From positions 186,001 to 250,000 of the forward strand of contig NZ_VIJZ01000003.1 in the NCBI RefSeq assembly GCF_006874425.1: a stretch of 64,000 bases of DNA, given 5' to 3'. Numbering within the stretch: the first letter of the stretch is position 1; every line of letters begins with the position of its first letter. The notes below the pieces were generated by a model. That model made no database searches. It saw only the letters and a list, made by a program, of their open reading frames with translations, and was not told the origin of the DNA. This stretch comes from Paenibacillus ottowii. Lineage in GTDB: Bacteria; Bacillota; Bacilli; Paenibacillales; Paenibacillaceae. Shown here one piece after another: positions 27,379 through 37,500 of the stretch. Made by a program: the position numbers and the translations under genes.

Positions 27379-27450
27379 GGAATAAAGAACCGCTCACAGA
27401 TCGGCATCCGTGCGTAGTTCTCTATCGGGCTAAGAAAGGAATGGCTTGTC

Positions 27451-28674
27451 TTGCAAAAGAGAGAAATTCAGGAGACTCCCCTATATTCCCTAAAGCTATA
27501 TAACTTTTTTCTATACGGAGCTATGGTCATTTTCTCCAGCTTCTTCCCATTGTATTTGCAAGATATCGGCATGGACAAGCTGGAAATCGGGAGTCTGATG
27601 GCCATCGGGCCTTTTGTATCCGTATTCGCGAATCCTTTTTGGGGATATACAAGCGACCGCAGCCGAAACCTCCGGCGTATTCTATTAATTATGATTATAG
27701 GTACATTGTTACTGCTGCAAGCTTTATTTCATGTTCACACGTATGTCATGATTTATGTGTCGATGATTGGCTTTTATTTTTTCCAGAGTCCGTTATTCGC
27801 CCAAAGCAACACCCTGATTCTCAGTTATATTGAGGGCACAGACCGGAAATTTGGTGCTTTCCGAATATGGGGTTCCTTCGGTTGGGCTGTGGTTGCAGCC
27901 GTTGCTGGCGTAGTGGTGGACCACACAGGAATATCCAGCATATCGACTATCTTTACAGTACTTCTTCTGGCTGCATTGGCCTGTACATTGGCAATTCCGC
28001 CACTGAAAAGCACTGTGGAGACGGCCACCATTCATTTACGTGGCTTTGGCAGTATTTTATTAAACGGATACTTTATATCCTTCATATTATTGGGTATTCT
28101 CGTATCTATCCCTAATTCAATCAACAGCGCCTTTATGTCCCTGTATATCACCGAACTGGGCGGGTCTAAGCTGATGCTTGGTTTTGCCGTTTTTATGTCA
28201 TCGGTATTCGAAATTATTGTCTTTTTGCTGTTTGATCGCTTCTTGAGAAAAAAAATGACCGTGATGGTCGGCTGTTTGGCACTCGTCAGTCTGCTGTTCG
28301 CCTTACGTTGGGAACTAATGGCTCAGGCCACAGACCCGATTCAGATCGTGTTCATTCAAGCACTTCATTGCGTCACCTTCGGTGGATATTTCTATGTAGG
28401 CACCCAGTTGACTGTCCTGTTCACGCCTGCAGCATACCGATCATCCGGACAGGCCGTATATACCTTGACCTGGAGTGGCATATCCGGGATCGTCGCAGGT
28501 TTTGCAGGAGGTTGGCTATTCCAGAACTTCGGCGGTGAAATGATGTACCATGCAGGTGTCTTCTTCGCCCTGCTGGGATCTGCGGGATTCGCTATCATGT
28601 GGTATATGCTGTACAAGAACGGTTACCAGCCAGGACATAGCGGTGAGCACAAACCAATAGATGAAGCACCATAA
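27451..28674 (+). CDS. MFS transporter, MFS_1-like (LacY/nucleoside permease-related) type
   Basis: A 407-residue carrier with about twelve membrane segments. The cytoplasmic loop after helix 2 reads G-Y-T-S-D-R-S, a variant of the MFS G-x-x-x-D-R motif. It resembles the phenylpropionate/nucleoside/galactoside symporter-like group in Firmicutes, where the substrate is usually unassigned. The start is TTG, 10 bases after AAAGGA. It is monocistronic and ends at a strong terminator shared with glnS. Confidence 0.82.
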   Translation: MQKREIQETPLYSLKLYNFFLYGAMVIFSSFFPLYLQDIGMDKLEIGSLMAIGPFVSVFANPFWGYTSDRSRNLRRILLIMIIGTLLLLQALFHVHTYVMIYVSMIGFYFFQSPLFAQSNTLILSYIEGTDRKFGAFRIWGSFGWAVVAAVAGVVVDHTGISSISTIFTVLLLAALACTLAIPPLKSTVETATIHLRGFGSILLNGYFISFILLGILVSIPNSINSAFMSLYITELGGSKLMLGFAVFMSSVFEIIVFLLFDRFLRKKMTVMVGCLALVSLLFALRWELMAQATDPIQIVFIQALHCVTFGGYFYVGTQLTVLFTPAAYRSSGQAVYTLTWSGISGIVAGFAGGWLFQNFGGEMMYHAGVFFALLGSAGFAIMWYMLYKNGYQPGHSGEHKPIDEAP

Positions 28675-28741
28675 CGACAATAAATGTCTCAAGTCAATGG
28701 TCAGGTGAACCATGAAGAACGCGTATGTATGCGTAAAAAAT

Positions 28742-28772
28742 AAAGGAGTCTGCCGTTGGCAGACTCCTTTTC
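28742..28772. terminator. Bidirectional terminator between MFS gene and glnS
   Basis: AAAGGAGTCTGCC-GTT-GGCAGACTCCTTTT is a near-perfect hairpin with T on one side and A on the other. It serves both converging genes. Confidence 0.92.
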
Positions 28773-28819
28773 AAGTTGGTCGCACGAAGCTACCATTTGT
28801 CCCGTTCTTTCCGAGCATC

Positions 28820-30499
28820 TTATTGCTTAGGCAATTGGAAAGAGCTTTTCAGTGACACGACGCGGTTAAATACAGGCTCACCCGGTTTGGAGAGCTTCGG
28901 ATCTACACTGAAATAACCATGACGGAAAAATTGGAACTTATCCTGCGGTTGAGCTTCTTTCATATTCCGTTCCACATAACCATGAGCAATTTCCAAAGAA
29001 TTTGGATTTAATTGATCAAGGAATGACTTTTCCGATCCATCCTCTTCCAGGGCCTCTGGTTCCTCTGCGTTAATCAATGGCTCATACAAACGGAATTCGG
29101 CCGGCACAGCCTGAGTAGCCTCTACCCAATGGATAGTCCCTTTCACTTTACGGCCCGTAAAGCCTGATCCGCTCTTGGTTTCTATATCATAGGTACAGTG
29201 AATCTCCGTTACACGACCGTCCGCATCCTTAATGACATCGTTGCATTTAATGAAGTAAGCATGTTTGAGACGTACTTCATTACCAGGGAACAAACGGAAG
29301 TATTTGCTCGGTGGATTCTCCATGAAGTCCTCACGCTCGATATAAATTTCACGAGAAAACGGAATTTGGCGTGTTCCAAGCTCCGGATTTTCTGTGTTGT
29401 TCTCCGCCTCCAGCATTTCCACTTGTCCTTCAGGATAGTTCGTAATGACCACCTTCAGCGGATCTATAACTGCCATCGTGCGAGGTGCCTTAAGCTTCAA
29501 ATCCTCACGCGCAAAATGCTCCAGCACCTGTAAATCAATAACTCCGTAGGCTTTGGAAATACCTGTCTCATATACGAAGCTGCGAATGGCCTCTGGCGTA
29601 TAACCGCGACGACGCAAACCGGAAATGGTCGGCATCCGCGGATCATCCCAGCCGTCTACGTGTTTTTCCTCAACCAGAAGTTTGAGCTTACGTTTGCTAG
29701 TTACCGTTTGAGCTAGATTTAGCCGTCCAAATTCGTATTGATGAGGGACGTTTTCCATCTCGCATTCCGCTACAACCCAATCGTACAGTGGGCGTTGATC
29801 TTCGAACTCCAGTGAACAAAGCGAATGCGTTACACCCTCAATCGCATCTTCCAGCGGATGAGCATAGGAATACATTGGATAGATGCACCAGGTATCGCCT
29901 GTATTGTGATGAGCTGTGTGTGAAATGCGATAAATCACCGGATCACGCAAGTTGATGTTTGGTGAAGTCATGTCAATCTTGGCACGCAGCACCTTTTCAC
30001 CATTCTGGTATTTGCCTGCACGCATCTCTTCAAACAGCTTCAGATTTTCTTCCACACTACGATCCCGATAAGGACTGTTTTGTCCCGGTTCTGTCAGTGT
30101 TCCACGCGTTTCACGGATTTGGTCCGCGCTTTGGTCATCCACGTAAGCTTTCCCTTTTTGAATCAGCAGGATAGCACGCTTGTACATTTCTTCAAAGTAA
30201 TTGGAGGCAAAATGCTTTTCCTCCCATTCATAACCGAGCCACTTCACGTCCTCCTGAATGGAGTTCACGTATTCCGTGTCTTCCTTCGCCGGATTGGTGT
30301 CATCAAAACGCAGGTTCGTGCGTCCTCCGAATTCATCTCCCAACGAGAAATTGATCCAGATGGCTTTGGCATGTCCAATATGCAAATATCCGTTGGGTTC
30401 AGGTGGAAATCGTGTAACAACTTGCTTTACCTTCCCCGTACGTAAATCCTCTTCAATAACATTTTTAATAAAATTGGGGGGAGTAATCGGCTTCTCCAC
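28820..30499 (-). CDS. glnS: Glutaminyl-tRNA synthetase
   Basis: A class I synthetase of about 559 residues. The HIGH signature is [14 protein letters not shown], the KMSKS-type loop is T-S-K-R-K-L, and the C-terminal beta-barrel anticodon domains match GlnRS rather than GluRS. It charges tRNA-Gln directly. A TTG at 30535 gives a longer product, but it lies almost at the predicted transcript start. The GTG at 30499, 9 bases after AAAGG, matches the family N-terminus (P-N-F-I). GlnRS is uncommon in Firmicutes, which mostly use the GatCAB amidation route, so acquisition by transfer is likely. Confidence 0.95.
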   Translation of the reverse strand: MEKPITPPNFIKNVIEEDLRTGKVKQVVTRFPPEPNGYLHIGHAKAIWINFSLGDEFGGRTNLRFDDTNPAKEDTEYVNSIQEDVKWLGYEWEEKHFASNYFEEMYKRAILLIQKGKAYVDDQSADQIRETRGTLTEPGQNSPYRDRSVEENLKLFEEMRAGKYQNGEKVLRAKIDMTSPNINLRDPVIYRISHTAHHNTGDTWCIYPMYSYAHPLEDAIEGVTHSLCSLEFEDQRPLYDWVVAECEMENVPHQYEFGRLNLAQTVTSKRKLKLLVEEKHVDGWDDPRMPTISGLRRRGYTPEAIRSFVYETGISKAYGVIDLQVLEHFAREDLKLKAPRTMAVIDPLKVVITNYPEGQVEMLEAENNTENPELGTRQIPFSREIYIEREDFMENPPSKYFRLFPGNEVRLKHAYFIKCNDVIKDADGRVTEIHCTYDIETKSGSGFTGRKVKGTIHWVEATQAVPAEFRLYEPLINAEEPEALEEDGSEKSFLDQLNPNSLEIAHGYVERNMKEAQPQDKFQFFRHGYFSVDPKLSKPGEPVFNRVVSLKSSFQLPKQ

Positions 30500-30547
30500 A
30501 CTAATCAACCTTTCTTCCGTATAATCTGTGTACAACCTGTTCCCTTA

Positions 30548-30576
30548 AATATACCCTTTCACACCGCATAACTCAA
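30548..30576 (-). promoter_or_regulatory. Housekeeping promoter of glnS
   Basis: On the minus strand TTGAGT (30571-30576), 17 bases, TATATT (30548-30553). The transcript would start near 30541 and give a leader of about 40 bases to the GTG at 30499. Confidence 0.6.
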
Positions 30577-30706
30577 TAAAATGAAAATTAGGATGCTCTC
30601 TTCAGCGAAAAAAGATGCAAGTTATGAAAAAGAGTTAACATTTTCGGCAGATAAATTCGTTATAGTGTATATATCTTTTATTTTAATCGGAAAAGGAGAC
30701 CCACCC

Positions 30707-31435
30707 GTGTTTAAGCTGTTGATCGTCATCCTGCTGTCTATGCTATTGTCCTCTTCCGTTATGACTTCTGATCATCCTTCCTCAGGCATGGTGACCGAGA
30801 CTGTACGATCTCATCCGCTGGCCAGTGCGCCAGAAGACTCTTCTGTCCGCTTATATGCCGTAAGCCCGTCACAGGGAATATTTCATTCAGCCGTACTGGA
30901 AATCGGCCAGCAGCAGCGCCGCACATTCCAGTGGTCAGGCTTGGCGGAAATTTCCGCTGCACCCCAGTTATATTACAGAGATGTAAACGAAGATGGTGTC
31001 CGTGAAGTCATTGTGATTCTCACGCGTGCCTCGGGAACGGGCGTGGAGTTGCAGGAAATGCATATTGTTAACGCACAGACGATGGAGGAATATGCAGTGG
31101 AATCGGCAGCAAATGCGGTATCCCAGCGAATACACAGCTCAGTAGAGCTGCGTGACCACAACCGCCAGGTGCATATCACTGTTACGATTAACGGTACTAC
31201 ACACACGATGGACCCCAAAGCGTCCGTATTTTACGATGATCCAGCCCATTTTACAAAGCATCTCGATTTTAGCTCTGTTGTAATATATGATGCTGAACAG
31301 TCCCCTCTGCAGGCCACTGTATCTGGTAGCGTATCGCCAAGCGAATTTGTAGGGGATTTGGATCTGAAATATGTATATGAGCAGGGGCAGTTCCGGGTGG
31401 GACCTATAAAATTTGAAGCTTCCTCTCCCTTTTGA
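30707..31435 (+). CDS. Secreted protein of unknown function
   Basis: About 242 residues. A short N-terminal hydrophobic segment (F-K-L-L-I-V-I-L-L-S-M-L-L) acts as signal peptide or anchor; no lipobox is present. The segment R-D-V-N-E-D-G-V-R-E looks like a calcium-binding D-x-N-x-D-G loop of the kind found in FG-GAP/VCBS-type repeats, and a beta-rich region follows. A longer frame starts at 30581, but AAGGAG 8 bases before the GTG at 30707, plus the signal peptide, fix the start. I do not recognise the family. Confidence 0.7.
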   Translation: MFKLLIVILLSMLLSSSVMTSDHPSSGMVTETVRSHPLASAPEDSSVRLYAVSPSQGIFHSAVLEIGQQQRRTFQWSGLAEISAAPQLYYRDVNEDGVREVIVILTRASGTGVELQEMHIVNAQTMEEYAVESAANAVSQRIHSSVELRDHNRQVHITVTINGTTHTMDPKASVFYDDPAHFTKHLDFSSVVIYDAEQSPLQATVSGSVSPSEFVGDLDLKYVYEQGQFRVGPIKFEASSPF

Positions 31436-31519
31436 CGACTCTCGCAGAATAAGGTAGCATGGGATTAAATGCTAGACTGGCTGGTTTAGCGATTTTCCGA
31501 GTGAAAGAGGGGATTCATC

Positions 31520-32068
31520 ATGTTTACATATGCGTTGGACGAACGCACAGTCCTTCGGCCGCTTACCAAGGAGCATGTGCAGCCTCTGTTTGAGCTGATC
31601 GAAATGTCCCGTGACCGCCTGCGTCAATGGCTACCATGGGTAGACTCCACCACGGAAATCAGCCATACAGAGCAGTTCGTGCAGGGCGCCTTGAAACAAG
31701 CCGCAGAGAACGGCAGCCTGACCGCAGGAATTTGGATAGACAACGAGCTCGCTGGCATCATCAGCTATCATGAGATCAATTGGGCTCACCGTTCGGTCAG
31801 CATCGGATACTGGCTTGGACACGGCTACGAAGGACAGGGGCTCATGACCAGCGCCTGCCGTGTATTCGTCGAATATGCGTTGATGGAGTTGGATTTACAC
31901 CGAGTCGAAATCCGCTGTGCAACGACAAACCGCCGTAGCCGCGGCATTCCAGAACGCTTGGGCTTTGTACTCGAAGGCATTGTACGCGAAGCAGAGCTAC
32001 TGCCAGATGGATATATGAACCACGCAGTGTACGGTATGCTCCAGAATGAATGGAAGCAACTTCGGTAA
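31520..32068 (+). CDS. RimJ/RimL-type GNAT acetyltransferase
   Basis: 182 residues. The N-terminal R-P-L-T-K-E-H and the acetyl-CoA loop G-Y-E-G-Q-G-L-M-T-S-A are typical of the ribosomal-protein-alanine/serine acetyltransferase branch (YdaF/RimL). The N-R-R-S-R-G-I-P-E-R-L-G-F block replaces the usual N-x-x-S. GAGGGG stands before the ATG. The acceptor is unknown. Confidence 0.9.
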   Translation: MFTYALDERTVLRPLTKEHVQPLFELIEMSRDRLRQWLPWVDSTTEISHTEQFVQGALKQAAENGSLTAGIWIDNELAGIISYHEINWAHRSVSIGYWLGHGYEGQGLMTSACRVFVEYALMELDLHRVEIRCATTNRRSRGIPERLGFVLEGIVREAELLPDGYMNHAVYGMLQNEWKQLR

Positions 32069-32080
32069 CCTTGTACTGCA

Positions 32081-32120
32081 CAACAACGCCGCAGACCTGA
32101 TCAAGTCTGCGGCGTTGTTG
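32081..32120. terminator. Strong hairpin between converging acetyltransferase genes
   Basis: A 16-base perfect stem (CAACAACGCCGCAGAC / GTCTGCGGCGTTGTTG) lies between converging genes. It has no T run on either side, so termination is probable from position rather than from classical sequence. Confidence 0.6.
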
Positions 32121-32172
32121 ATTATGAGTTGGACATTGCGACCGAATGTTGCTGCCTGTCTGTAACTCCGGT

Positions 32173-32667
32173 CTATTTTAGGAAATAGGCCATTAAAACA
32201 TCATCCACGAATTGGCCTGCGATATAAAACTCCTCATGTAGCCGTCCTTCAATCGCGAAACCGCATTTTTCATAAAACATAAGGGCTTCCGTATTACAAG
32301 AGAGTACGCGCAAACTCAATTTACGTATGCCTTCCGCAGCTGCAATGTCCTTCATGGAGTTCATAAGCGCCGTCCCAATACCTTTGCGATGATAGTCTGG
32401 ATGTACGGCTATATTTATTTCGAGTACATGACAATTACTAGCCAACAGCGTTGGAGGACGAAATCCAATATATCCACAGAGCACTTCCTGCTCAATGGCG
32501 ACCAGTTGAGAGCCCGGAGGCGTATTGCGCAGAAACTCTCCGCGCGACTTCCATGACAGCGAGGCAGGAGCCGTGCGTTCATTCCACACCAATTCATCCA
32601 GCGCAATCAGATCAGGAGCATCCTTCATCTCCGAATGACGTATCGTCAAGGGTTGACTTGTAAACAA
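32173..32667 (-). CDS. GNAT-family N-acetyltransferase
   Basis: 164 residues with the acetyl-CoA loop H-R-K-G-I-G-T-A-L and the downstream C-N-T-E-A-L-M-F-Y-E-K-C-G-F motif of RimI-like enzymes. The annotated start is TTG with AAGGA about 10 bases upstream; no ATG stands at the N-terminus of the fold. Substrate unknown. Confidence 0.85.
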   Translation of the reverse strand: MFTSQPLTIRHSEMKDAPDLIALDELVWNERTAPASLSWKSRGEFLRNTPPGSQLVAIEQEVLCGYIGFRPPTLLASNCHVLEINIAVHPDYHRKGIGTALMNSMKDIAAAEGIRKLSLRVLSCNTEALMFYEKCGFAIEGRLHEEFYIAGQFVDDVLMAYFLK

Positions 32668-32792
32668 TTCCTTTCAATCCTTCCTGTGAAGGCTTTCCTG
32701 AAGCAATAACTGCAACCATCTGTCACTTATTGTACCATAGTTATAGGTCATTATTGAACTTTTATCGGGACTTAAGAACCGGGAATACCAAC

Positions 32793-34022
32793 CTACGAAG
32801 TAGTAGTATCCAAAGTATCCAGATCATGTCGGGAACGGTTCAACCAACTGTGCAGGACGAAAAACAGGATGGATAATACTGCTACGCCTGATGCCAGCCA
32901 AAGTGTAGGCGGTAAGCCGCCGCCATCATACAACTTCCCCATAACATAAGGTCCCATCACCCGTCCGGCTGCACCAATGCCCCCCACAAGTCCAATGTAA
33001 AAGGGTGCACCCCGACCTCCATGATCAGACAGGAATGCGGGAACCGCAGGTGCAATCAGCATTTCTCCCAGGGTTGCCAGTACCATAGCGAATATCATCC
33101 CAGTATAGTTCTGTGTGCCCAGAATGACAATATAGGCAGCCAAATAGAATCCTCCAGCCCATGTCATTTGCGCCGAAGCATGGTGAGCATACAGCCGTTT
33201 GATCCAGAAAATAATAGGTTGTGCGGCAAAAATAAGGATACCATTCAACGTCCAGAGTAATCCATACATCGTTTTAGGTAAGCCCTGCTCAATAATGTAG
33301 GGAGAAACCCCTGTATTCCAGATGGAATTGCCAAACCATAAAAAGAGCGAGCCTAATCCTACAAAGAGATACAGCCTGGTATCACGAAACAGCAACCGAG
33401 CTGGTATTTCCTCTCTTTTCATCACGGATTTGCTGAACTGAACTTCCCCCTCCTCCCGATCCACTCTACTTAAATAAGACCAGAAGAACCCGGCAAATAC
33501 CGCAGAAGTTACCCCGTTCATTACAAAGCTGAGCTGATAGGAAAGGTCAGCCAGAACACCGCTCAGTCCCGTTCCAAGTGCGACCCCAATATTGTTCGCA
33601 ACATAAATAATATTAAACAACTCTCCACGACGGTCAGCAAAACGAAAACCTACAAAGGCCTGAATCGCAGGCACAGATACCACATTAAAAAAACCGATAA
33701 AGCCCATCATGATGACAAATGAGACCCAATGACCGCTGGTAAATGGAAGCGAGAGAAGCCCTAACGCATTCATAGCCAATGAGCCGACAATCAGTTTTTT
33801 GGCTCCAATACGATGATAAAGGGCTCCGCCCAGCACCTGACCAAAAATTCCGCCCAAGGACTGCACTAAAATCGCAATCCCCGCATCTTCCATACTACGG
33901 TTCAGTTCGTCAAAAACATACATACTGACAAGCGGCCACATGAGGGAACTTCCAGCGGAATTAATCAGGCTGGCAACGAGGAATACTTTTACTTCTTTCG
34001 GATAAGACTCCAACCATTTCAT
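32793..34022 (-). CDS. MFS transporter
   Basis: About 409 residues, twelve membrane segments, with a conserved G-x-L-x(8)-G-A-K-K loop after helix 2. An in-frame ATG at 34055 has no ribosome binding site, while AAAGGAG lies 11 bases before the ATG at 34022. It starts 46 bases after the stop codon of the molybdopterin oxidoreductase gene and is probably co-transcribed with it. Its substrate might therefore relate to that enzyme, but this is only suggestive. Confidence 0.85.
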   Translation of the reverse strand: MKWLESYPKEVKVFLVASLINSAGSSLMWPLVSMYVFDELNRSMEDAGIAILVQSLGGIFGQVLGGALYHRIGAKKLIVGSLAMNALGLLSLPFTSGHWVSFVIMMGFIGFFNVVSVPAIQAFVGFRFADRRGELFNIIYVANNIGVALGTGLSGVLADLSYQLSFVMNGVTSAVFAGFFWSYLSRVDREEGEVQFSKSVMKREEIPARLLFRDTRLYLFVGLGSLFLWFGNSIWNTGVSPYIIEQGLPKTMYGLLWTLNGILIFAAQPIIFWIKRLYAHHASAQMTWAGGFYLAAYIVILGTQNYTGMIFAMVLATLGEMLIAPAVPAFLSDHGGRGAPFYIGLVGGIGAAGRVMGPYVMGKLYDGGGLPPTLWLASGVAVLSILFFVLHSWLNRSRHDLDTLDTTTS

Positions 34023-34068
34023 ATTTTTCGCTTCTCCTTTTGCACCTGACGCCATAAAAGGCAGTTTC

Positions 34069-36201
34069 TCATTGGCGCTTTACATTCACCACCGTTGAGA
34101 AAAAAGTAGCCCCCTGCCCCATATCCGACAGCCGGTCAGAGGTTAACACATTCGCACGCTGTCTACGTCCCTTGCCTTCCCACCATAATCCTTGGCTAAC
34201 CACCGTACCGGGCAGCATCTGATCGGTAACCTTGGCTTTCAACTCATACGTTCCTCTGTCATTCCAGACGGTGACCGGATCGCCATCTGCGATGTCTCTT
34301 GCCTGAGCATCTTCCGGGTGAATTTGCAGCAAAGGCTCCCGCTCCAGTCGCTGATGCTTGGGAAAATTTGCGAAAGTTGAATTCAAGAAGTTATGGTTTG
34401 GCGGTGAAACAAACATCAATGGAAAACGATCATCCGCTTGCGGTCGACGCTCTCCGTCGTACCCTTCGATCAGCGGTACATAAGAGGGCATTGCGGGCAG
34501 ACCTGCTTGTTTCATTTTTTCCGAATACAACTCGATCTTGCCTGAAGGCGTAGTTAGACGCCCCAAATAATTAGCCTTTTGCGTCATATCGAGCTTGACA
34601 AAAGGTGACTTTTTTAAGGCATCCAAGGTGACACCGTTGAGATAAGGGTTTGTTGGATTATCCAGCGCACCTGCGATCATATCCTCTTCACTTTCCGTAA
34701 AGGCAGCTTCTTCAAAGCCCATTGCCCGTCCGAGCAGGCTAAACAGCTCATAATTACTTTTGCTTTCGCCAAGCGGCTCAATAACTGGCTGCTGCATTTG
34801 GATATAGTGGTGCCAGTACGATTTATATAGGTCTGTACCTTCAAAAGAAGACGAAGCAGGCAGCACAATATCTGCATAGCGGGCCGTATCCGTTAGGAAC
34901 AAGTCATGAACAACCGTAAACAGATCCTCTCGTTCAAATCCCTTCGTCACCCGTTCCGAATCGGGTGCTACAACTACCGGATTACTACAATATACGAATA
35001 ATGCCTTAATCGGCTGTTCCTTCTGTAATAGCGCCTCTCCGATCCGATTCATGTTAATCACCCGGGCGTCCGGGTTCTGTCGCAGATCAGGGCGCTCCAG
35101 ATGGGCGCTGTTAATCTTGGCATAAGCACCATTGGAGCGTGATGCTCCCCCGCCGTGCTTCAACCATTGTCCCGTGAGCGCAGGCAAGCATGTAACTGCG
35201 CGTACGTTCATACCGCCATTATCATGATGTTGAAGCCCATTTCCGATATTGATATAAGCCGCTCGCGCCTTCCCGTACATTTCCGCCAAACGGATAACAT
35301 CCTCCTCGGGTACGCCAGTAATCCGTGAAACCCGCTCTGGTGTATAGGTCTTAACATGCTCGCGCAATTCCTCATGACCTACGGTGTAGCGACGTAGAAA
35401 ATCCTCGTCTGTCAGTCCCTGCTCGAACAGCACATGCATAACCCCCAGCGCGAGTGCCGCATCCGTGCCCGGATATAACGGAATGAACCAATCCGCCCAT
35501 TGCGCCGTCCGGTTGCGATGAACATCTATAACAATCACCTTAGCACCTTTTTTACGTGCTTTCTCAGCCAATACGACCTGATGCATGTTGGTGCTGATGA
35601 CATTTCCGCCCCATACAATAATGAGATCTGCATCCTCTGTATCCTCCGGGCTCGTACCGCCCTTAAACCCCATAACGGATGCCCAGCCTTCATTCCCAGC
35701 CACGCTGCAAATCGTCTGATCCAACTGGCTTGAACCCAGCGCATTGAAAAAGCGGCGGTCCATTCCATCTACACTCAACACACCCATATTGCCATAAAAG
35801 CTGTAGGGGAGAATCGACTCCGATCCGTCTGTACGTATCAGCTCCTTGAACCGACCTGTAATGGTATCGACCGCCTCCTCCCAGCTAATTCGTTCAAACT
35901 TCCCTTCCCCTTTGGCGCCTACACGCTTCAACGGATACAGAATCCGATCCGGATCATATACCCGCTCGGTCATATTGCGGACTTTGTTGCATATAGCCCC
36001 TTTGGTAATGGGGTGATCGGGATTACCAGTCACCTTGACTATCTTTCCATGTTCCTTGTGAAGCAGGAGCCCACATGTATCCGGGCAATCCAACGGGCAT
36101 ACAGCCGGAAAAATACCGTTTTGCTGTTCCGTCATCCGCTGTCCTCTTTGTAAGTTATGTTGAAGTGTGGCCTCAAGAGGCGCGCTATTGCGATGATCCA
36201 T
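34069..36201 (-). CDS. Molybdopterin-dependent oxidoreductase (formate dehydrogenase/DMSO reductase superfamily)
   Basis: About 710 residues. The N-terminal [4Fe-4S] site C-P-L-D-C-P-D-T-C is followed some 35 residues later by A-I-C-N-K. The molybdopterin domains follow, ending in the dinucleotide-binding C-terminal barrel (H-P-E-D-A, D-G-D-x-V). It resembles B. subtilis YyaE, whose substrate is unknown. No Tat signal is present, so it is cytoplasmic. AAAGGAG lies 10 bases before ATG 36201; an ATG at 36135 with AGAGG is an alternative closer to the conserved fold. mobA in this window could supply the guanylylated cofactor. Confidence 0.9.
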   Translation of the reverse strand: MDHRNSAPLEATLQHNLQRGQRMTEQQNGIFPAVCPLDCPDTCGLLLHKEHGKIVKVTGNPDHPITKGAICNKVRNMTERVYDPDRILYPLKRVGAKGEGKFERISWEEAVDTITGRFKELIRTDGSESILPYSFYGNMGVLSVDGMDRRFFNALGSSQLDQTICSVAGNEGWASVMGFKGGTSPEDTEDADLIIVWGGNVISTNMHQVVLAEKARKKGAKVIVIDVHRNRTAQWADWFIPLYPGTDAALALGVMHVLFEQGLTDEDFLRRYTVGHEELREHVKTYTPERVSRITGVPEEDVIRLAEMYGKARAAYINIGNGLQHHDNGGMNVRAVTCLPALTGQWLKHGGGASRSNGAYAKINSAHLERPDLRQNPDARVINMNRIGEALLQKEQPIKALFVYCSNPVVVAPDSERVTKGFEREDLFTVVHDLFLTDTARYADIVLPASSSFEGTDLYKSYWHHYIQMQQPVIEPLGESKSNYELFSLLGRAMGFEEAAFTESEEDMIAGALDNPTNPYLNGVTLDALKKSPFVKLDMTQKANYLGRLTTPSGKIELYSEKMKQAGLPAMPSYVPLIEGYDGERRPQADDRFPLMFVSPPNHNFLNSTFANFPKHQRLEREPLLQIHPEDAQARDIADGDPVTVWNDRGTYELKAKVTDQMLPGTVVSQGLWWEGKGRRQRANVLTSDRLSDMGQGATFFSTVVNVKRQ

Positions 36202-36316
36202 GGTGTTCATGCTCCTTTCCGTTACCGTTTCCAAAAATTACACTGTTCTTATCATATCTACAGCTTTGTTCTATGGCAAGAGAAGGATTTTACCACACAG
36301 CCTCTCTCAAAACATT

Positions 36317-36354
36317 AAAAAAATCCGTCTGCTACATAAAGCAGGACGGATTTT
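36317..36354 (-). terminator. Second intrinsic terminator between focA-type gene and oxidoreductase
   Basis: AAAATCCGTC(C)TGC / GCAGACGGATTTTTTT on the minus strand. It lies about 200 bases past the transporter stop codon and 40 bases past another terminator, so it acts as a back-up or closes an unseen transcript. The 120 bases between the two terminators hold no credible gene. Confidence 0.8.
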
Positions 36355-36472
36355 AGAAATCATAATTATTTTTTATCATGCTGTTTCACTCTTACGAACT
36401 CAGGGTAAAAGAGATCAAGGCATTATGGACGAGAGCACACTCATCCTCCATGCCAAATCATGGACCACTCCC

Positions 36473-36526
36473 AAAAAAATCCGCCATGACAGGTTTCGTT
36501 CCCCCGGGCCTGTCATGGCGGATTTG
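36473..36526 (-). terminator. Intrinsic terminator of the formate/nitrite transporter gene
   Basis: On the minus strand AAATCCGCCATGACAGG / CCTGTCATGGCGGATTT is a 17-base perfect stem followed by TTTTTT. Confidence 0.92.
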
Positions 36527-36556
36527 CTTTGTTCATTGTTTCATAAAGCAATGTAA

Positions 36557-37402
36557 TTATGCATGGTCACTCAACGGATTGGATGCAACTGAAGAAGTAG
36601 TTTGAGATTCATTCATGGAATGTACCTTGGCTTGAGTTTTCTTCAGATAGGCCAGCCAGTAGGCTCCAGCCACAAACAGGCTACCACCTACCAAATTCCC
36701 CAACCAGACCGGAATGAAATTCATAACATACGCTGCCCACGAAAAATGACCTGCAAAAATAGCTGCCGGAATGAGAAACATATTGGCAACAACGTGCTGA
36801 AATCCAATGGCAACAAAGGCCATGGTCGGGAACCAAATCCCCATAATTTTGCCACCAATGGAGTCTGTACTGTATGCCAGCCATACAGCCAGTGCTACGA
36901 GCCAGTTACATCCTATACCTGATATAAAAGACTGTAAAAAGCTTTCATCCAGCTTATGTCCTGCCATATCCACGACTTTGTCCAGATAAGGACCCGTTTC
37001 TGTTAAACCCAAAACATGCCCAAAGAAAAACGCAACAAATATGGCACCTGCAAAATTACTGAGCGTAATAATCGCCAAATTACGAAGCATGGCTCCTGTC
37101 TTGATTCGCCCTGCCCATCTCGCCAAAGGGACTGCCATCATATTACCAGTCAGCAATTCGCCACCAGCGACCAAAACTAATATCAGACCTACAGGGAACA
37201 CCGCAGCTCCAATAAAGGTAGCAATGCTTCCCCATTCTTTAGGTGCACTTGCAATAACACGTATATCCAGCAAAAACCCGAGTGCAATAAATGCACCTGC
37301 CAAAAATCCCAATACCACCGCCACAGTCCACGGGTTGTTCGCTTTGGCCATTCCTGTTTCCACCGTCTTCTCGGCGATTTGCCCCGGTTTATAGCTTGCC
37401 AT
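36557..37402 (-). CDS. Formate/nitrite transporter family channel (FocA/NirC)
   Basis: 281 residues, six membrane segments. The first half carries G-F-L-A-G-A-F-I-A-L-G and the second N-W-L-V-A-L-A-V-W-L, the pore-lining repeats of FNT channels. It moves formate or nitrite across the membrane; which one is not clear from sequence. AAAGGAG stands before the ATG. An Fnr-type box is centred at about -41.5 from the predicted transcript start, so induction under oxygen limitation is likely. Own terminator downstream. Confidence 0.93.
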   Translation of the reverse strand: MASYKPGQIAEKTVETGMAKANNPWTVAVVLGFLAGAFIALGFLLDIRVIASAPKEWGSIATFIGAAVFPVGLILVLVAGGELLTGNMMAVPLARWAGRIKTGAMLRNLAIITLSNFAGAIFVAFFFGHVLGLTETGPYLDKVVDMAGHKLDESFLQSFISGIGCNWLVALAVWLAYSTDSIGGKIMGIWFPTMAFVAIGFQHVVANMFLIPAAIFAGHFSWAAYVMNFIPVWLGNLVGGSLFVAGAYWLAYLKKTQAKVHSMNESQTTSSVASNPLSDHA

Positions 37403-37446
37403 CTGCCCCCGCTCCTTTAATATCTTTTAAAATATTCTTCTTTCAT

Positions 37447-37489
37447 ATTTTATTTAAAATCAGTGATTTTGTTTGTGAAAAAAATCACT
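37447..37489 (-). promoter_or_regulatory. Fnr-type box and promoter of the formate/nitrite channel
   Basis: TGTGA-AAAAAA-TCACT (37474-37489) differs at one base from the B. subtilis Fnr consensus TGTGA-N6-TCACA. A minus-strand -10 TAAAAT (37447-37452) puts the expected start near 37440 and the box centre near -41.5, the standard class II activation site. No -35 is visible, as expected for an activated promoter. Confidence 0.65.
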
Positions 37490-37500
37490 TTCTCACGATA

